A DNA stretch of 14,846 bases from an uncultured Balneolaceae bacterium. Its GTDB lineage: Bacteria > Bacteroidota > Rhodothermia > Balneolales > Balneolaceae. A program made the translations under genes and the position numbers. This document shows positions 1-7,680 of this stretch, piece after piece. The DNA is taken from assembly GCA_938003885.1 (NCBI GenBank), contig CALKWT010000016.1, positions 1 to 14,846 of the forward strand, read 5' to 3'. The notes beneath the pieces are model-generated. The model was given only the letters and a program-made list of their open reading frames with translations. It ran no database searches and had not been told where the DNA came from. Each line of letters opens with the position of its first letter. Position 1 is the first letter of the stretch.

Positions 1-23
1 CTTCGCATCAATCGCAGACCAAC

Positions 24-53
24 AAGATAAGAACTAAAAGAACATAATGTCAA
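24..53 (-). promoter_or_regulatory. Possible promoter for a gene left of the window
   Basis: On the minus strand, a perfect TTGACA (48-53) is followed 18 nt later by TATCTT (24-29). This lies just beyond the rplQ stop and points out of the window. TTG followed by TATCTTG also roughly fits the TTTG / TAnnTTTG promoter type of Bacteroidota. The 65-nt tail holds no visible stem-loop terminator and no coding sequence. The match may be chance in A/T-rich DNA. Confidence 0.3.
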
Positions 54-65
54 CCCAAAGTTGAA

Positions 66-758
66 TTATTTATCACTTTTTTCTTCTTCTTCAGAAGAAT
101 TTGTTTCTTCCGCTGAATCAGAATCCTCTGAACTTGTTGCACTATCAGCACTTACGTCTTCCTGAACATCAGACTTCGCACTGTCATCAATATTTTCTTT
201 TTGTACTTCCTTCTGATTTTCATCAGATAACACTTCTGTTTCAGCAGACTGAACAGCCTCTTCTGCTTGAGCTTCTTGCGCTTCAGGTTCTTTGCCTGAT
301 TTTTTGTTCTCAGTAGCAGCTGCTTTTGAAGTACCTGAAGAAGAACCGCCACCACGTCTTGTACGACGTTTCTTCTGCGACTTAGACTCTGGTTGAACAT
401 CATTAAAATCAACCAGCTCAATTACAGCCATATCGGCTGAATCCCCAAGCCTGTGACCTAACTTTAAAACACGGGTATACCCACCAGGCCGATCTGCTGC
501 AGCAGGCCCAACCTCATTAAAGAGCTCAGTCACAGCCACCTTATCCTGAAGATAGGAGAATGCTTTTCTACGATTATGGGTATTGTCTTCCTTTGCAATC
601 GTAATAAGAGGCTCAATAAATGTCCTGAGCTCCTTAGCTTTCGGCAAAGTGGTTTGTATCCTGTGTTCTTTAATTAATGCTGAGCCAAGAGCACGCAGTG
701 TCGCTTCCCTGTGTGCTTTTGTTCTGCCAAGCTTTCTTCCTTTTACTCTATGGCGCAT
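66..758 (-). CDS. rplQ: 50S ribosomal protein L17 (bL17) with a long acidic C-terminal tail
   Basis: The product is 230 aa against about 127 aa in E. coli. Residues 1 to about 118 form the normal L17 core: MRHRVKGRKLGRTKAHREA, LIKEHRIQTTLPKAKELR and GGYTRVLKLGHRLGDSADMAVIELVD. A basic linker (about 125-136, KSQKKRRTRRGG) follows, then a low-complexity tail (150-230) with 28 Asp/Glu and only 8 Lys among 81 residues, rich also in Ser and Ala. The tail is probably disordered. Such tails are known on L17 in the Bacteroidota, from memory, but their role is unclear. An AAGGA motif precedes the ATG. It is the last gene of the cluster. Confidence 0.97.
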   Translation of the reverse strand: MRHRVKGRKLGRTKAHREATLRALGSALIKEHRIQTTLPKAKELRTFIEPLITIAKEDNTHNRRKAFSYLQDKVAVTELFNEVGPAAADRPGGYTRVLKLGHRLGDSADMAVIELVDFNDVQPESKSQKKRRTRRGGGSSSGTSKAAATENKKSGKEPEAQEAQAEEAVQSAETEVLSDENQKEVQKENIDDSAKSDVQEDVSADSATSSEDSDSAEETNSSEEEEKSDK

Positions 759-770
759 TACAATATCCTT

Positions 771-1748
771 TTATTTTTCGATGTATTTAGATACATCCAT
801 TCCAAATTCAAGATTCTTTTCTTCAATGACCTCAACCAGCTCTGCCAATGACTTCTTACCAAAGTTTCTGAATTTAAGCAGTTCATGCTCTTCTCTGGAT
901 ACAAGCTCGGCAATGGTGTTGATATTGGCAGACTTCAGACAGTTATATGCACGAACACTCAAGTTTAAATCTTCAATACTAGTCTTAAGAAGATTTACAA
1001 TTCGCTGTTTTTCTGCATCAACTTCCTCTTCTTCCTGTGTAAACGGCTCTTCAATTTTCTCCGTAATAAATTTCTCAATATGCTCCTTGAGAATCTTACC
1101 GGAGATCGTCAGTGCTTCTTTTGCATTCAGTGAACCGTCGGTAGTTACATTCATGACCAGTTTCTCATAATCCGTTCTCTGACCAACCCGCACATTTTCT
1201 ACATCAAATTGTACCGACTTGATAGGAGTAAAGATCGCATCGATGGGTAACAGATTTACCTCACCTTCATAATTATCAGCCATCTCTTCGGATGGCACAT
1301 AACCGCGTCCTCTGGAGACACGCAGTTCAATCTCCAGTTTTACACCCTCAGAAAGAGTGGCAATGACATGATCTGGATTAAGTACTTCAAAATCATTGGT
1401 AGCCTCTCCAATATCTCCAGCTACAAAGTTACCGGGCCCTTCTTTAACCAGGGTAATAACCCCTCCACTCTGTTCAACCTGCTTAAATCTCACTTGCTTC
1501 AGGTTCAGAATGATTTCGTACACATCTTCTTTGACGCCTTCAATACTGGAGTATTCGTGATCTACTCCATTAATCCTTACTGCTGTAATTGCCAGCCCAG
1601 GTAACGAAGATAGTAACACCCGACGGAAAGAATTACCAATCGTAACTCCAAATCCGCGCTCAAGAGGTTGTAAGATGAAGGTGCCAAAATTGTCTGAATC
1701 TTCAGCTACCTCCAGGATATCAGGCATCTGTAAACTATAATTATTCAT
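771..1748 (-). CDS. rpoA: DNA-directed RNA polymerase subunit alpha
   Basis: The product is 325 aa, a usual length. The N-terminal assembly domain (about 1-233) includes ERGFGVTIGNSFRRVLLSSLPG (30-51). An acidic linker (EEPFTQEEEEVDAEKQ, 233-248) leads to the C-terminal domain. That domain has the DNA- and activator-binding residues in SVRAYNCLK (Arg266, Asn269, Cys270) and FRNFGKKSL (Asn295, Lys299), matching Arg265, Asn268, Cys269, Asn294 and Lys298 of E. coli. Contact with UP elements and activators is therefore likely kept. It starts with ATG 24 nt after rpsD, with no clear Shine-Dalgarno motif, and ends 12 nt before rplQ. Confidence 0.98.
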   Translation of the reverse strand: MNNYSLQMPDILEVAEDSDNFGTFILQPLERGFGVTIGNSFRRVLLSSLPGLAITAVRINGVDHEYSSIEGVKEDVYEIILNLKQVRFKQVEQSGGVITLVKEGPGNFVAGDIGEATNDFEVLNPDHVIATLSEGVKLEIELRVSRGRGYVPSEEMADNYEGEVNLLPIDAIFTPIKSVQFDVENVRVGQRTDYEKLVMNVTTDGSLNAKEALTISGKILKEHIEKFITEKIEEPFTQEEEEVDAEKQRIVNLLKTSIEDLNLSVRAYNCLKSANINTIAELVSREEHELLKFRNFGKKSLAELVEVIEEKNLEFGMDVSKYIEK

Positions 1749-1772
1749 AGTTCTTTAATAAACTGTTATGGA

Positions 1773-2378
1773 TTATTTAGAATAGAGCTCGATAATGTAC
1801 TGCATATTGATATTCTCGGGAATCTCTTCAAGCAAGGGTACATAGAGAAACTTTCCAGTCTTAGACTTTTTGTCTGTTTCCAACCACTTGTATCTGCTTG
1901 TAGAATAAGAGTCCAAAGCTTCGTCAATCAGATCCATGTTCTTTGATTTAGGACGAACACTGATCACATCTCCCGGCTTGACATTATAAGAAGGGATGTT
2001 GACAACCTGTCCATTTACAACAATATGACGGTGTGTAGTTAACTGCCTGGCCTGTCTCCTTGTTTTTGCAAAGCCCAACCGGTAAACAACGTTATCCAGT
2101 CTGGATTCCAGCATTTGCATCAGAAGCTCACCAGTAACTCCCTCTCTTCTCGTTGCTTTTTCATACAGATTACGGAACTGCTTTTCCAGGAGTCCATATG
2201 TATATTTCGCTTTTTGCTTCTCATCAAGCTGAATAGCATATTCACTTTTTCTGGAAAATCTGTTCCTTCCATGCTCCCCCGGTCCGTACGGTTTTCTTTC
2301 GAGAGCTGTGCTTTGCCCAAAAATAGGCTCTTTGAATCTCCTTGCAATCTTTTGTTTAGGTCCTGTATAACGTGCCAT
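1773..2378 (-). CDS. rpsD: 30S ribosomal protein S4 (uS4), zinc-free form
   Basis: The product is 201 aa. The N-terminus is MARYTGPKQKIARRFKEP, where zinc-binding versions have GPxCKLCRREG; there is no Cys anywhere in this protein. The S4 RNA-binding domain spans about residues 91-155 (ESRLDNVVYRLGFAKTRRQA ... HIVVNGQVVNIPSYNVKPGD). S4 nucleates assembly of the small-subunit body and, in E. coli, represses the alpha operon. Only 19 nt separate it from rpsK, and its start lacks a Shine-Dalgarno motif. Confidence 0.98.
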   Translation of the reverse strand: MARYTGPKQKIARRFKEPIFGQSTALERKPYGPGEHGRNRFSRKSEYAIQLDEKQKAKYTYGLLEKQFRNLYEKATRREGVTGELLMQMLESRLDNVVYRLGFAKTRRQARQLTTHRHIVVNGQVVNIPSYNVKPGDVISVRPKSKNMDLIDEALDSYSTSRYKWLETDKKSKTGKFLYVPLLEEIPENINMQYIIELYSK

Positions 2379-2397
2379 TTAAACTCAATTATTAATG

Positions 2398-2808
2398 TTA
2401 AACTCTTCTTCTTTTTGGTGGCCTGCAACCATTGTGAGGGATCGGGGTCCGATCTTTTATCGTAAGTACTTCCAGACCGCTTGAGGCCAGGGCGCGTATG
2501 GCAGCTTCTCTTCCCGAACCGGGACCTTTTACAAATACATTGACTTTTCGAAGGCCCAGGTCATAGGCAGCCTTCGCTGCAGTTTCCGCACTCAGCTGAG
2601 CTGCATAAGGGGTGTTTTTCCTGGAGCCTCTAAATCCCTCCTTTCCAGAGGATGACCATGACAGCACATTACCAGTCGAATCTGTAACGCTAACTAGTAC
2701 ATTATTAAACGTAGCTTTTATGAAAGCCATACCCGTGGGATCGGCTAACTGGCTTTTTCTTTTTTTCCTAACTGTTTTTTCAGAAGATCTTCGTTGTTTC
2801 TTTGCCAT
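2398..2808 (-). CDS. rpsK: 30S ribosomal protein S11 (uS11)
   Basis: The product is 136 aa with a basic N-terminal arm (MAKKQRRSSEKTVRKKRKSQ). The core shows ATFNNVLVSVTDSTGNVLSWSS, GFRGSRKNTPYAAQ and the S11 C-terminus IPHNGCRPPKRRRV (123-136). S11 lies on the small-subunit platform near the mRNA exit and the anti-Shine-Dalgarno end of 16S rRNA. It starts with ATG in a TTTAAATGGC context without a Shine-Dalgarno motif, 25 nt after rpsM. Confidence 0.98.
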   Translation of the reverse strand: MAKKQRRSSEKTVRKKRKSQLADPTGMAFIKATFNNVLVSVTDSTGNVLSWSSSGKEGFRGSRKNTPYAAQLSAETAAKAAYDLGLRKVNVFVKGPGSGREAAIRALASSGLEVLTIKDRTPIPHNGCRPPKRRRV

Positions 2809-2833
2809 TTAAATATAATGTTTGATCGGTTTA

Positions 2834-3211
2834 CTATTTGGTAACCTTCTTCTTACCCGCTACTGTTCTTTTCTTCCCTTTTCTTGTTCGCGCATTGGTT
2901 TGTGTGCGCTGCCCTCTTACCGGCAAGCCTTTTCTGTGGCGAACTCCCCGATAGCTCCCAATTTCAATTAAACGACGTACGTTTCCATTGATTTCAGTAC
3001 GGAGGGAACCCTCTACCTTCAGGTCGTTATCGATGATTCTCCGAAGTTCAATCACCTGTTCATCCGTCCACTCCTCTACTTTGGCATTCGGATCGATTCC
3101 CACCTCATTCAATATCTTTAGGGCAGTAGGCTTTCCGATTCCAAAAATATAGGTCAGACCAATTATCCCACGCTTCTGTTTCGGTAAGTCAACACCTGCA
3201 ATTCTTGCCAT
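2834..3211 (-). CDS. rpsM: 30S ribosomal protein S13 (uS13)
   Basis: The product is 125 aa. It starts MARIAGVDLPKQKRGIIGLTYIFGIG, the S13 N-terminus, followed by the helical region and the conserved SYRGVRHRKGLPVRGQRTQTNARTRKG near residues 88-114. The basic tail (KKRTVAGKKKVTK) reaches towards P-site tRNA. S13 forms the head bridge with L5 and partners S19. The helix-hairpin-helix reads GIGKPTAL, with Pro where Ser or Thr is common. An AAGGA motif lies 10 nt before the ATG. This opens the alpha block, 19 nt after rpmJ. Confidence 0.98.
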   Translation of the reverse strand: MARIAGVDLPKQKRGIIGLTYIFGIGKPTALKILNEVGIDPNAKVEEWTDEQVIELRRIIDNDLKVEGSLRTEINGNVRRLIEIGSYRGVRHRKGLPVRGQRTQTNARTRKGKKRTVAGKKKVTK

Positions 3212-3230
3212 AAATCAGTTTCCTTTTGTA

Positions 3231-3347
3231 TTAACCCTGACGCTGTTTGTGTCTGGGATTTTTTTTATTGATAACATATATTCTTCCTTTCCGGCGAACG
3301 ATCTTGTCATCCGGGCTTCTTTTCTTAACTGATGATTTTGTCTTCAT
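3231..3347 (-). CDS. rpmJ: 50S ribosomal protein L36 (bL36), cysteine-free form
   Basis: This small gene was found by translating the gap between infA and rpsM. It has 38 codons plus TAA. The product starts MKTKSSVKKRSPDDKIVRRKG and ends INKKNPRHKQRQG (two overlapping parts of one chain). The SVK...VRRKGR.YVI..NP.HKQRQG pattern is that of L36. The canonical protein carries a C-x2-C...C...H zinc site; here all Cys positions are replaced, so it is a non-zinc form. L36 is the smallest large-subunit protein and sits near the factor-binding region. The gap is 9 nt from infA and 19 nt to rpsM. Confidence 0.95.
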   Translation of the reverse strand: MKTKSSVKKRSPDDKIVRRKGRIYVINKKNPRHKQRQG

Positions 3348-3356
3348 AATGTTAAT

Positions 3357-3575
3357 CTATTTATAACGATATGTAATTCGACCTTTTGTTAAATCGTATG
3401 GCGACATTTCAACTGAAACCCTGTCTCCAGGAAGAATTTTGATATAATACATTCTCATTTTTCCTGAAACATGAGCAAGAATTTCATGCCCGTTGTCAAG
3501 TTCCACCCGGAATTGCGCGTTAGGCAATGCCTCCAAAATTTTTCCGTCTTGTTTAATTGGCTCTTGTTTAGCCAT
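3357..3575 (-). CDS. infA: Translation initiation factor IF-1
   Basis: The product is 72 aa, the exact family length. It is a single OB-fold that occupies the A site of the 30S subunit during initiation. Motifs visible are GKILEALPNAQFRVELDNGHEILAHVSGKMR (residues 11-41, quoted in outline) and LPGDRVSVEMSPYDLTKGRITYRYK. The ATG lies inside the end of map, with an 8-nt overlap in a different frame, so its translation is likely coupled to map. No Shine-Dalgarno motif precedes it. Confidence 0.97.
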   Translation of the reverse strand: MAKQEPIKQDGKILEALPNAQFRVELDNGHEILAHVSGKMRMYYIKILPGDRVSVEMSPYDLTKGRITYRYK

Positions 3576-4377
3576 AATCTATTTCTGTGATTTCATTGTT
3601 AGTGAGCTCAGCAATATAATCAAAAGAACTTAGAATTTCAGCTTTTCCCTCGCGTACTACAATATCATGTTCAAAATGGGCGGCATTTGACCCATCTTTG
3701 GTAACTACTGTCCACTTATCGGCCAGTGTTTTTACTTTCCATGTTCCACGGGTAATCATAGGTTCGATGGCCAGGGTCATGCCGGTTCGCAAACGCTCCC
3801 CTCTGCCTGGCCTTCCATAGTTTGGCACAGAAGGCTCTTCGTGCATATTCCTGCCAATCCCGTGTCCCACGAGATCTCTTACAACACCATAGTTTTCTTT
3901 CTCGCAATGCTTTTGAATGGCTGAACCAATATCTCCTATCTTATTGCCATGTATCGCTTGCTCAATTCCTTTATAAAGAGACTCTAACGTTACTTTTAAT
4001 AGCTTCTTGTCCTCTTCTGTACACTCTCCTACCATAAAGGTGTAGGCCTGGTCTCCAAAATAACCATCCTTTTCTACACCGCAATCTATTGAAACCAGAT
4101 CTCCTTCTTTTAAAATTCTCTTACCAGGAATTCCGTGTACTACTTCTTCATTTACAGAAATACAGAGTGTTGCCGGAAATGGATTTGAAGGACTGCCATA
4201 GCCTTTGAAAGCTGGCCGGGCATTGTTCTTCAGGATAAAATCTTCAGCAATTCTGTCTAGTGAACCTGTGGTAATACCGGGCTCAATGTGTTTCGACAAC
4301 TCCCCCAGGGTGCGTGATACAAGCTGTGCGGCTACACGCATTTTATCTATTTCAGATTCACTTTTCAAGAATATCAT
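3568..4377 (-). CDS. map: Methionine aminopeptidase, type I
   Basis: The product is 269 aa. It removes the initiator Met from new proteins at the ribosome. All five metal ligands of the pita-bread fold can be seen: Asp98 (SIDCGV), Asp109 (FGDQAYTF), His172 (LVGHGIGR), Glu205 (AIEPM) and Glu236 (HFEHDIVV). The substrate-contacting His81 (VVHGIPG) is also present. It has no N-terminal zinc-finger extension, so it is the short bacterial type. It overlaps the secY stop by 1 nt (TGATG) with an AGAAGG motif inside secY. Its own 3' end overlaps infA by 8 nt, so the three genes are probably translated in a coupled way. No adk gene lies between secY and map, unlike in Bacillus. Confidence 0.97.
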   Translation of the reverse strand: MIFLKSESEIDKMRVAAQLVSRTLGELSKHIEPGITTGSLDRIAEDFILKNNARPAFKGYGSPSNPFPATLCISVNEEVVHGIPGKRILKEGDLVSIDCGVEKDGYFGDQAYTFMVGECTEEDKKLLKVTLESLYKGIEQAIHGNKIGDIGSAIQKHCEKENYGVVRDLVGHGIGRNMHEEPSVPNYGRPGRGERLRTGMTLAIEPMITRGTWKVKTLADKWTVVTKDGSNAAHFEHDIVVREGKAEILSSFDYIAELTNNEITEIDYG

Positions 4378-5684
4378 CAGGACCTTCTTCTGCCTTTGAT
4401 TTTACCGGATTTCATAAATCCATCATAGTGTCTCATCATCAGGTGGCTTTCAATCTGCTGAAGAGTATCCAGCGCGACACCCACAATAATCAGAAGGCTT
4501 GTTCCACCGTAAAACAGTGCAAAACCAGGCTCAACACCCATCCGTGTAACAATAGCAGGCAGAATAGCCACAAACGAGAGAAAGATCGAACCGGGTAATG
4601 TAATCTTGGTTAAGATATTATCGATAAATTCTACAGTCTGCTTCCCGGGACGGACTCCTGGAATAAATCCACCCTGCCTTTTCATCGTGTCTGCCATCTC
4701 CCGCGGATTGACCGCAATAGCTGTATAGAAGAATGTAAAAAAGACACAGATAATGAAGAAAATAACAGAATATGTAACTCCTGTGAAATCCCCAGACCAG
4801 GCTGTCAGCCACTGTACGGTTTCGTTCTCCGGAAAAAATGTTCCAATAGTGCTTGGAATAAACATAATAGACTGTGCAAAGATAATCGGCATTACCCCTG
4901 CAGCATTCACACGAATCGGAAGATACTGGGTCGTACCCCCATAAACTCTTCTTCCGACAACCCTTTTCGCATACTGAACCGGAATCTTTCTTGTGCCCTG
5001 AGTTAACAGTACACACGAGGCGATCACCAGAGCCAGTCCGGCGAGTTCGATAATAATGATAATGGCGTTACCTGTTGTTGTAACTTCATTCATAAAGCTG
5101 GTTGGCAGCACTGCAATAATACCGATCATAATCAGTAGAGAAATACCATTCCCTATTCCCCTGTCTGTGATACGTTCTCCGAGCCACATAACAAATGTGG
5201 TTCCGGCAGTCAGAACAATAATAGATGTGAAAATAAAGGTAGCATTGCTGACAACGATGGCATTGGGTGAAGATGCGATCAGATTAATAGCAAAACCTAT
5301 AGCCTGAACAGCTGTGATCCCGACCGTTCCATAACGGGTCAGCCGGTTAATCTTTCTTCTACCTTCTTCCCCCTCACGTTGGAGTTTCTGAAAATAAGGA
5401 ACAGCCGCCCCCATTAGCTGTATGATAATGGCAGCAGTTATATAAGGCATGATACCGAGTGCAAAGACTCCTGCCCTTGAGAATGCGCCCCCTACAAATA
5501 GGTCAAACAGGCCTAAAAGGCTGGATGCATCGCCTGCCTGCTGAGTAAGCATGTTAGCATCGACTCCCGGCATGGTTACATAGCTACCTATCCGGTAGAC
5601 CAATAAGATACCAACCACATAGAGGATCCGATCTCTCAGATCCTCTATTTTGAATATGTTCCTGAAATTTTCTATTAAACTCAT
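4377..5684 (-). CDS. secY: Protein translocase subunit SecY
   Basis: The product is 435 aa, the usual length. It is the membrane channel through which the Sec system exports or inserts proteins, with SecE, SecG and SecA. Ten hydrophobic segments can be placed at about residues 19-37, 60-88, 117-137, 147-168, 180-197, 205-228, 262-284, 303-325, 363-382 and 389-407. The cytosolic loops that bind SecA and the ribosome are visible: TRKIPVQYAKRVVGRR (231-246) and NPREMADTMKRQGGFIPGVRPG (326-347), including the conserved Arg345. The C-terminus is basic (GKIKGRRRS). It starts with ATG, with no Shine-Dalgarno motif. The stop overlaps the map start in TGATG. Confidence 0.98.
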   Translation of the reverse strand: MSLIENFRNIFKIEDLRDRILYVVGILLVYRIGSYVTMPGVDANMLTQQAGDASSLLGLFDLFVGGAFSRAGVFALGIMPYITAAIIIQLMGAAVPYFQKLQREGEEGRRKINRLTRYGTVGITAVQAIGFAINLIASSPNAIVVSNATFIFTSIIVLTAGTTFVMWLGERITDRGIGNGISLLIMIGIIAVLPTSFMNEVTTTGNAIIIIIELAGLALVIASCVLLTQGTRKIPVQYAKRVVGRRVYGGTTQYLPIRVNAAGVMPIIFAQSIMFIPSTIGTFFPENETVQWLTAWSGDFTGVTYSVIFFIICVFFTFFYTAIAVNPREMADTMKRQGGFIPGVRPGKQTVEFIDNILTKITLPGSIFLSFVAILPAIVTRMGVEPGFALFYGGTSLLIIVGVALDTLQQIESHLMMRHYDGFMKSGKIKGRRRS

Positions 5685-5710
5685 TAAGAATTAATTATCA
5701 ACGTAATGAT

Positions 5711-6163
5711 TTAAGAAAGTAGTTTTACAGAGCCGCCAGCGTCTTCAATTTTCTTTTTGGCAGAATTGCTGACTGCATGAGCCTCGATCTGAAGAGCTGT
5801 AGAGAGTTCCCCTTCGCCCAAAATTTTCACAAGGTCATTCTTGTAAACAATTCCTGTTTCCACCAGATCTGATAACTTCACATCTTCTGTCAGTTTTCCA
5901 GCTTCAATGAAGTCAAGAATTTTCTGAATGTTAACGGCTTTATAGTCCGTTCTGAAGCGGTTATTAAATCCAAATTTCGGAATACGACGCTGCAGAGGCA
6001 TCTGCCCACCTTCAAACCAGGGCTTCACCTTACTGCCACTTCTGGATTTTTGACCATTATGGCCTCGTCCGGACTGTTCGCCTGTTCCTGATCCCTGACC
6101 CCGTCCTACACGTTTCCGGTTTTTCTTGTTGGTTGCAGGAGCTTTTAAATTATGTAATTTCAT
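5711..6163 (-). CDS. rplO: 50S ribosomal protein L15 (uL15)
   Basis: The product is 150 aa, the usual length. The Gly/Arg-rich N-terminal arm includes RVGRGQGSGTGEQSGRGHNG (18-37), followed by GSKVKPWFEGGQMPLQRRIPKFGFNN. The globular C-terminal part ends VSNSAKKKIEDAGGSVKLLS. L15 is a late assembly protein of the large subunit. It directly follows rpsE (20 nt) instead of rpmD and lies 26 nt before secY. Confidence 0.98.
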   Translation of the reverse strand: MKLHNLKAPATNKKNRKRVGRGQGSGTGEQSGRGHNGQKSRSGSKVKPWFEGGQMPLQRRIPKFGFNNRFRTDYKAVNIQKILDFIEAGKLTEDVKLSDLVETGIVYKNDLVKILGEGELSTALQIEAHAVSNSAKKKIEDAGGSVKLLS

Positions 6164-6183
6164 GATTTGGGTAATCTTAAACG

Positions 6184-6708
6184 TTATCCTTCAAATACCT
6201 TTTTCACACTGACGCCTCTGCGTTGTGCTACTTCCAGTGGATCTGTTAATTGTTTCAGCGCCTCGTAAGCTGCCTTAACCATGTTATGGGGATTGGAAGT
6301 ACCAAGAGACTTGGAGAGTATATTTTGCACACCCGCCACATCAAGTATCGCTTTTACCGCCCCACCTGCAATAACACCCGTACCATCAGATGCAGGCCTG
6401 AGGAGAACTTCACCCGCTCCTGCCTTACCAACTACAGGGTGGTGTATACTGCCCGTTTTGGTCAGAGGTATTTTAATCAGATTTTTCCGGGCATTGTCGA
6501 ATCCTTTCTGGATGGCATCGGAAACTTCGTTCGCTTTACCAAGTCCATGCCCTACCACGCCTTCACCGTTTCCAACTACTACAATGGCATTAAAACTGAA
6601 CCTGCGCCCACCTTTAACAACTTTGGCCACACGGTTGATGTGTACCAATTTTTCTTCAAGATTTAGATTACCGGCAGGTATATTATGTTTACGTCTTATT
6701 TTTGGCAT
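6184..6708 (-). CDS. rpsE: 30S ribosomal protein S5 (uS5)
   Basis: The product is 174 aa. The N-terminal double-stranded RNA-binding-like domain includes GGRRFSFNAIVVVGNGEGVVGHGLGKANEV (residues about 33-62), and the C-terminal domain has LLRPASDGTGVIAGGAVKAILDVAG. S5 helps to form the mRNA entry channel and affects decoding accuracy. The stop is followed by just 20 nt before the rplO start, so the usual downstream neighbour rpmD is absent. Confidence 0.98.
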   Translation of the reverse strand: MPKIRRKHNIPAGNLNLEEKLVHINRVAKVVKGGRRFSFNAIVVVGNGEGVVGHGLGKANEVSDAIQKGFDNARKNLIKIPLTKTGSIHHPVVGKAGAGEVLLRPASDGTGVIAGGAVKAILDVAGVQNILSKSLGTSNPHNMVKAAYEALKQLTDPLEVAQRRGVSVKKVFEG

Positions 6709-6722
6709 AATTTTAATCTGTT

Positions 6723-7091
6723 TTAAAAGTCTAATCCTCCTTCGCGGGCACCTTCTGCTGCTGCCTTCACTATCCCATGATACTTATAGCCACCACGATC
6801 AAAGACCACTCTATTTATTCCACGGTCTTTTGCAGCTTCAGCCAGCACTTTCCCTACTATTTTGGCCGCTTCTACATTTGTCTTACCTTCAATATCCTCT
6901 GCTAAAGATGGGGTCAGGGTTGACGCTGCTGTGATTGTAATACTTTCTGCATCATTTATTAATTGCAGGTAGACATGTTTATTACTTTTAAACACACTCA
7001 ACCGGGGACGTTCGGCTGTTCCTGAAACGACTGAACGAACCCTTTGTCGGATTTTATTTCTTCTTTTTGCTTTAAAATCTTTTCTATTCAT
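6723..7091 (-). CDS. rplR: 50S ribosomal protein L18 (uL18)
   Basis: The product is 122 aa. The basic N-terminus (KRRNKIRQRVRSVVSGTAERPRLSVFKSNKH, residues about 9-39) is the 5S rRNA-binding arm. The C-terminal core carries DRGGYKYHGIVKAAAEGAREGGLDF, the conserved end of L18. With L5 it places 5S rRNA in the central protuberance. It lies 15 nt after rplF and 14 nt before rpsE. The start is ATG without a Shine-Dalgarno motif. Confidence 0.98.
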   Translation of the reverse strand: MNRKDFKAKRRNKIRQRVRSVVSGTAERPRLSVFKSNKHVYLQLINDAESITITAASTLTPSLAEDIEGKTNVEAAKIVGKVLAEAAKDRGINRVVFDRGGYKYHGIVKAAAEGAREGGLDF

Positions 7092-7106
7092 TTCTAAAAT
7101 CCATTA

Positions 7107-7661
7107 TTATTTAGCGGCAGACTTCCCTGCTTTTCTTCTGACATTTTCATCCAGGTATCTGATACCTTTACCTTTATAAGGTTCGGGCTTTCTCATAGAA
7201 CGAATCTTTGCAGCAACCTGGCCGACCAGTTCTTTATTGGTCCCTTCAATGATGATAATGGGATTTTTTCTGGATTTTGTATCGACTTCTATAGAAATCC
7301 CTTCAGGCGGCACAAAATAGATAGGGTGTGAAAAACCCAAGTTTAGTTCAAGAACACCGTTAGAAAACGCAGCTCTGTAACCAACACCAATGACTTCTAG
7401 TTGTTTTTTAAAACCTTTAGAGACACCTTCAGCAAGGTTATTGATCAAGGATCTGTACAGTCCGTGCAATGCCTTGTGATTGCTGGAATCACTTGATCTC
7501 AAAATCTGAATCTCATTGTCGTTTAGCTCAACCTTAAGATCGGGATGTACCCTGATTGAATCCGTACCTTTATCTCCTTTCAGAGTCACTACGTTATCCG
7601 CAGCAATGCTGAACTCCACATTTTTATCCAGGGATATGGGTTGTTTTCCTATTCTTGACAT
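7107..7661 (-). CDS. rplF: 50S ribosomal protein L6 (uL6)
   Basis: The product is 184 aa, slightly longer than E. coli L6 (177 aa). It starts MSRIGKQPISL and holds two related domains. The C-terminal signature PEPYKGKGIRY is at residues 159-169. L6 sits near the sarcin-ricin loop and the factor-binding site. The gene is 19 nt downstream of rpsH, starts with ATG and has no Shine-Dalgarno motif. Confidence 0.98.
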   Translation of the reverse strand: MSRIGKQPISLDKNVEFSIAADNVVTLKGDKGTDSIRVHPDLKVELNDNEIQILRSSDSSNHKALHGLYRSLINNLAEGVSKGFKKQLEVIGVGYRAAFSNGVLELNLGFSHPIYFVPPEGISIEVDTKSRKNPIIIIEGTNKELVGQVAAKIRSMRKPEPYKGKGIRYLDENVRRKAGKSAAK

Positions 7662-7680
7662 CGTTCAAATATTAGAATAA

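Noticed and set aside
1..65. Rho-independent terminator after rplQ
   Set aside because: I could not find a GC-rich stem followed by a T tract on the minus strand; the terminator, if any, lies outside the window.
66..390. L17 tail as a fused second gene or a frameshift product
   Set aside because: The frame is continuous, composition is low-complexity acidic rather than out-of-frame, and acidic L17 tails are known in related phyla.
583..1170. Plus-strand open frame of 195 codons antisense to rpoA
   Set aside because: It is a shadow of rpoA and rplQ with no recognisable protein pattern; the minus-strand proteins are unmistakable.
6281..6934. Plus-strand open frame of 217 codons antisense to rpsE and rplR
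   Set aside because: Leucine/proline-rich shadow translation crossing a gene boundary; no family resemblance.
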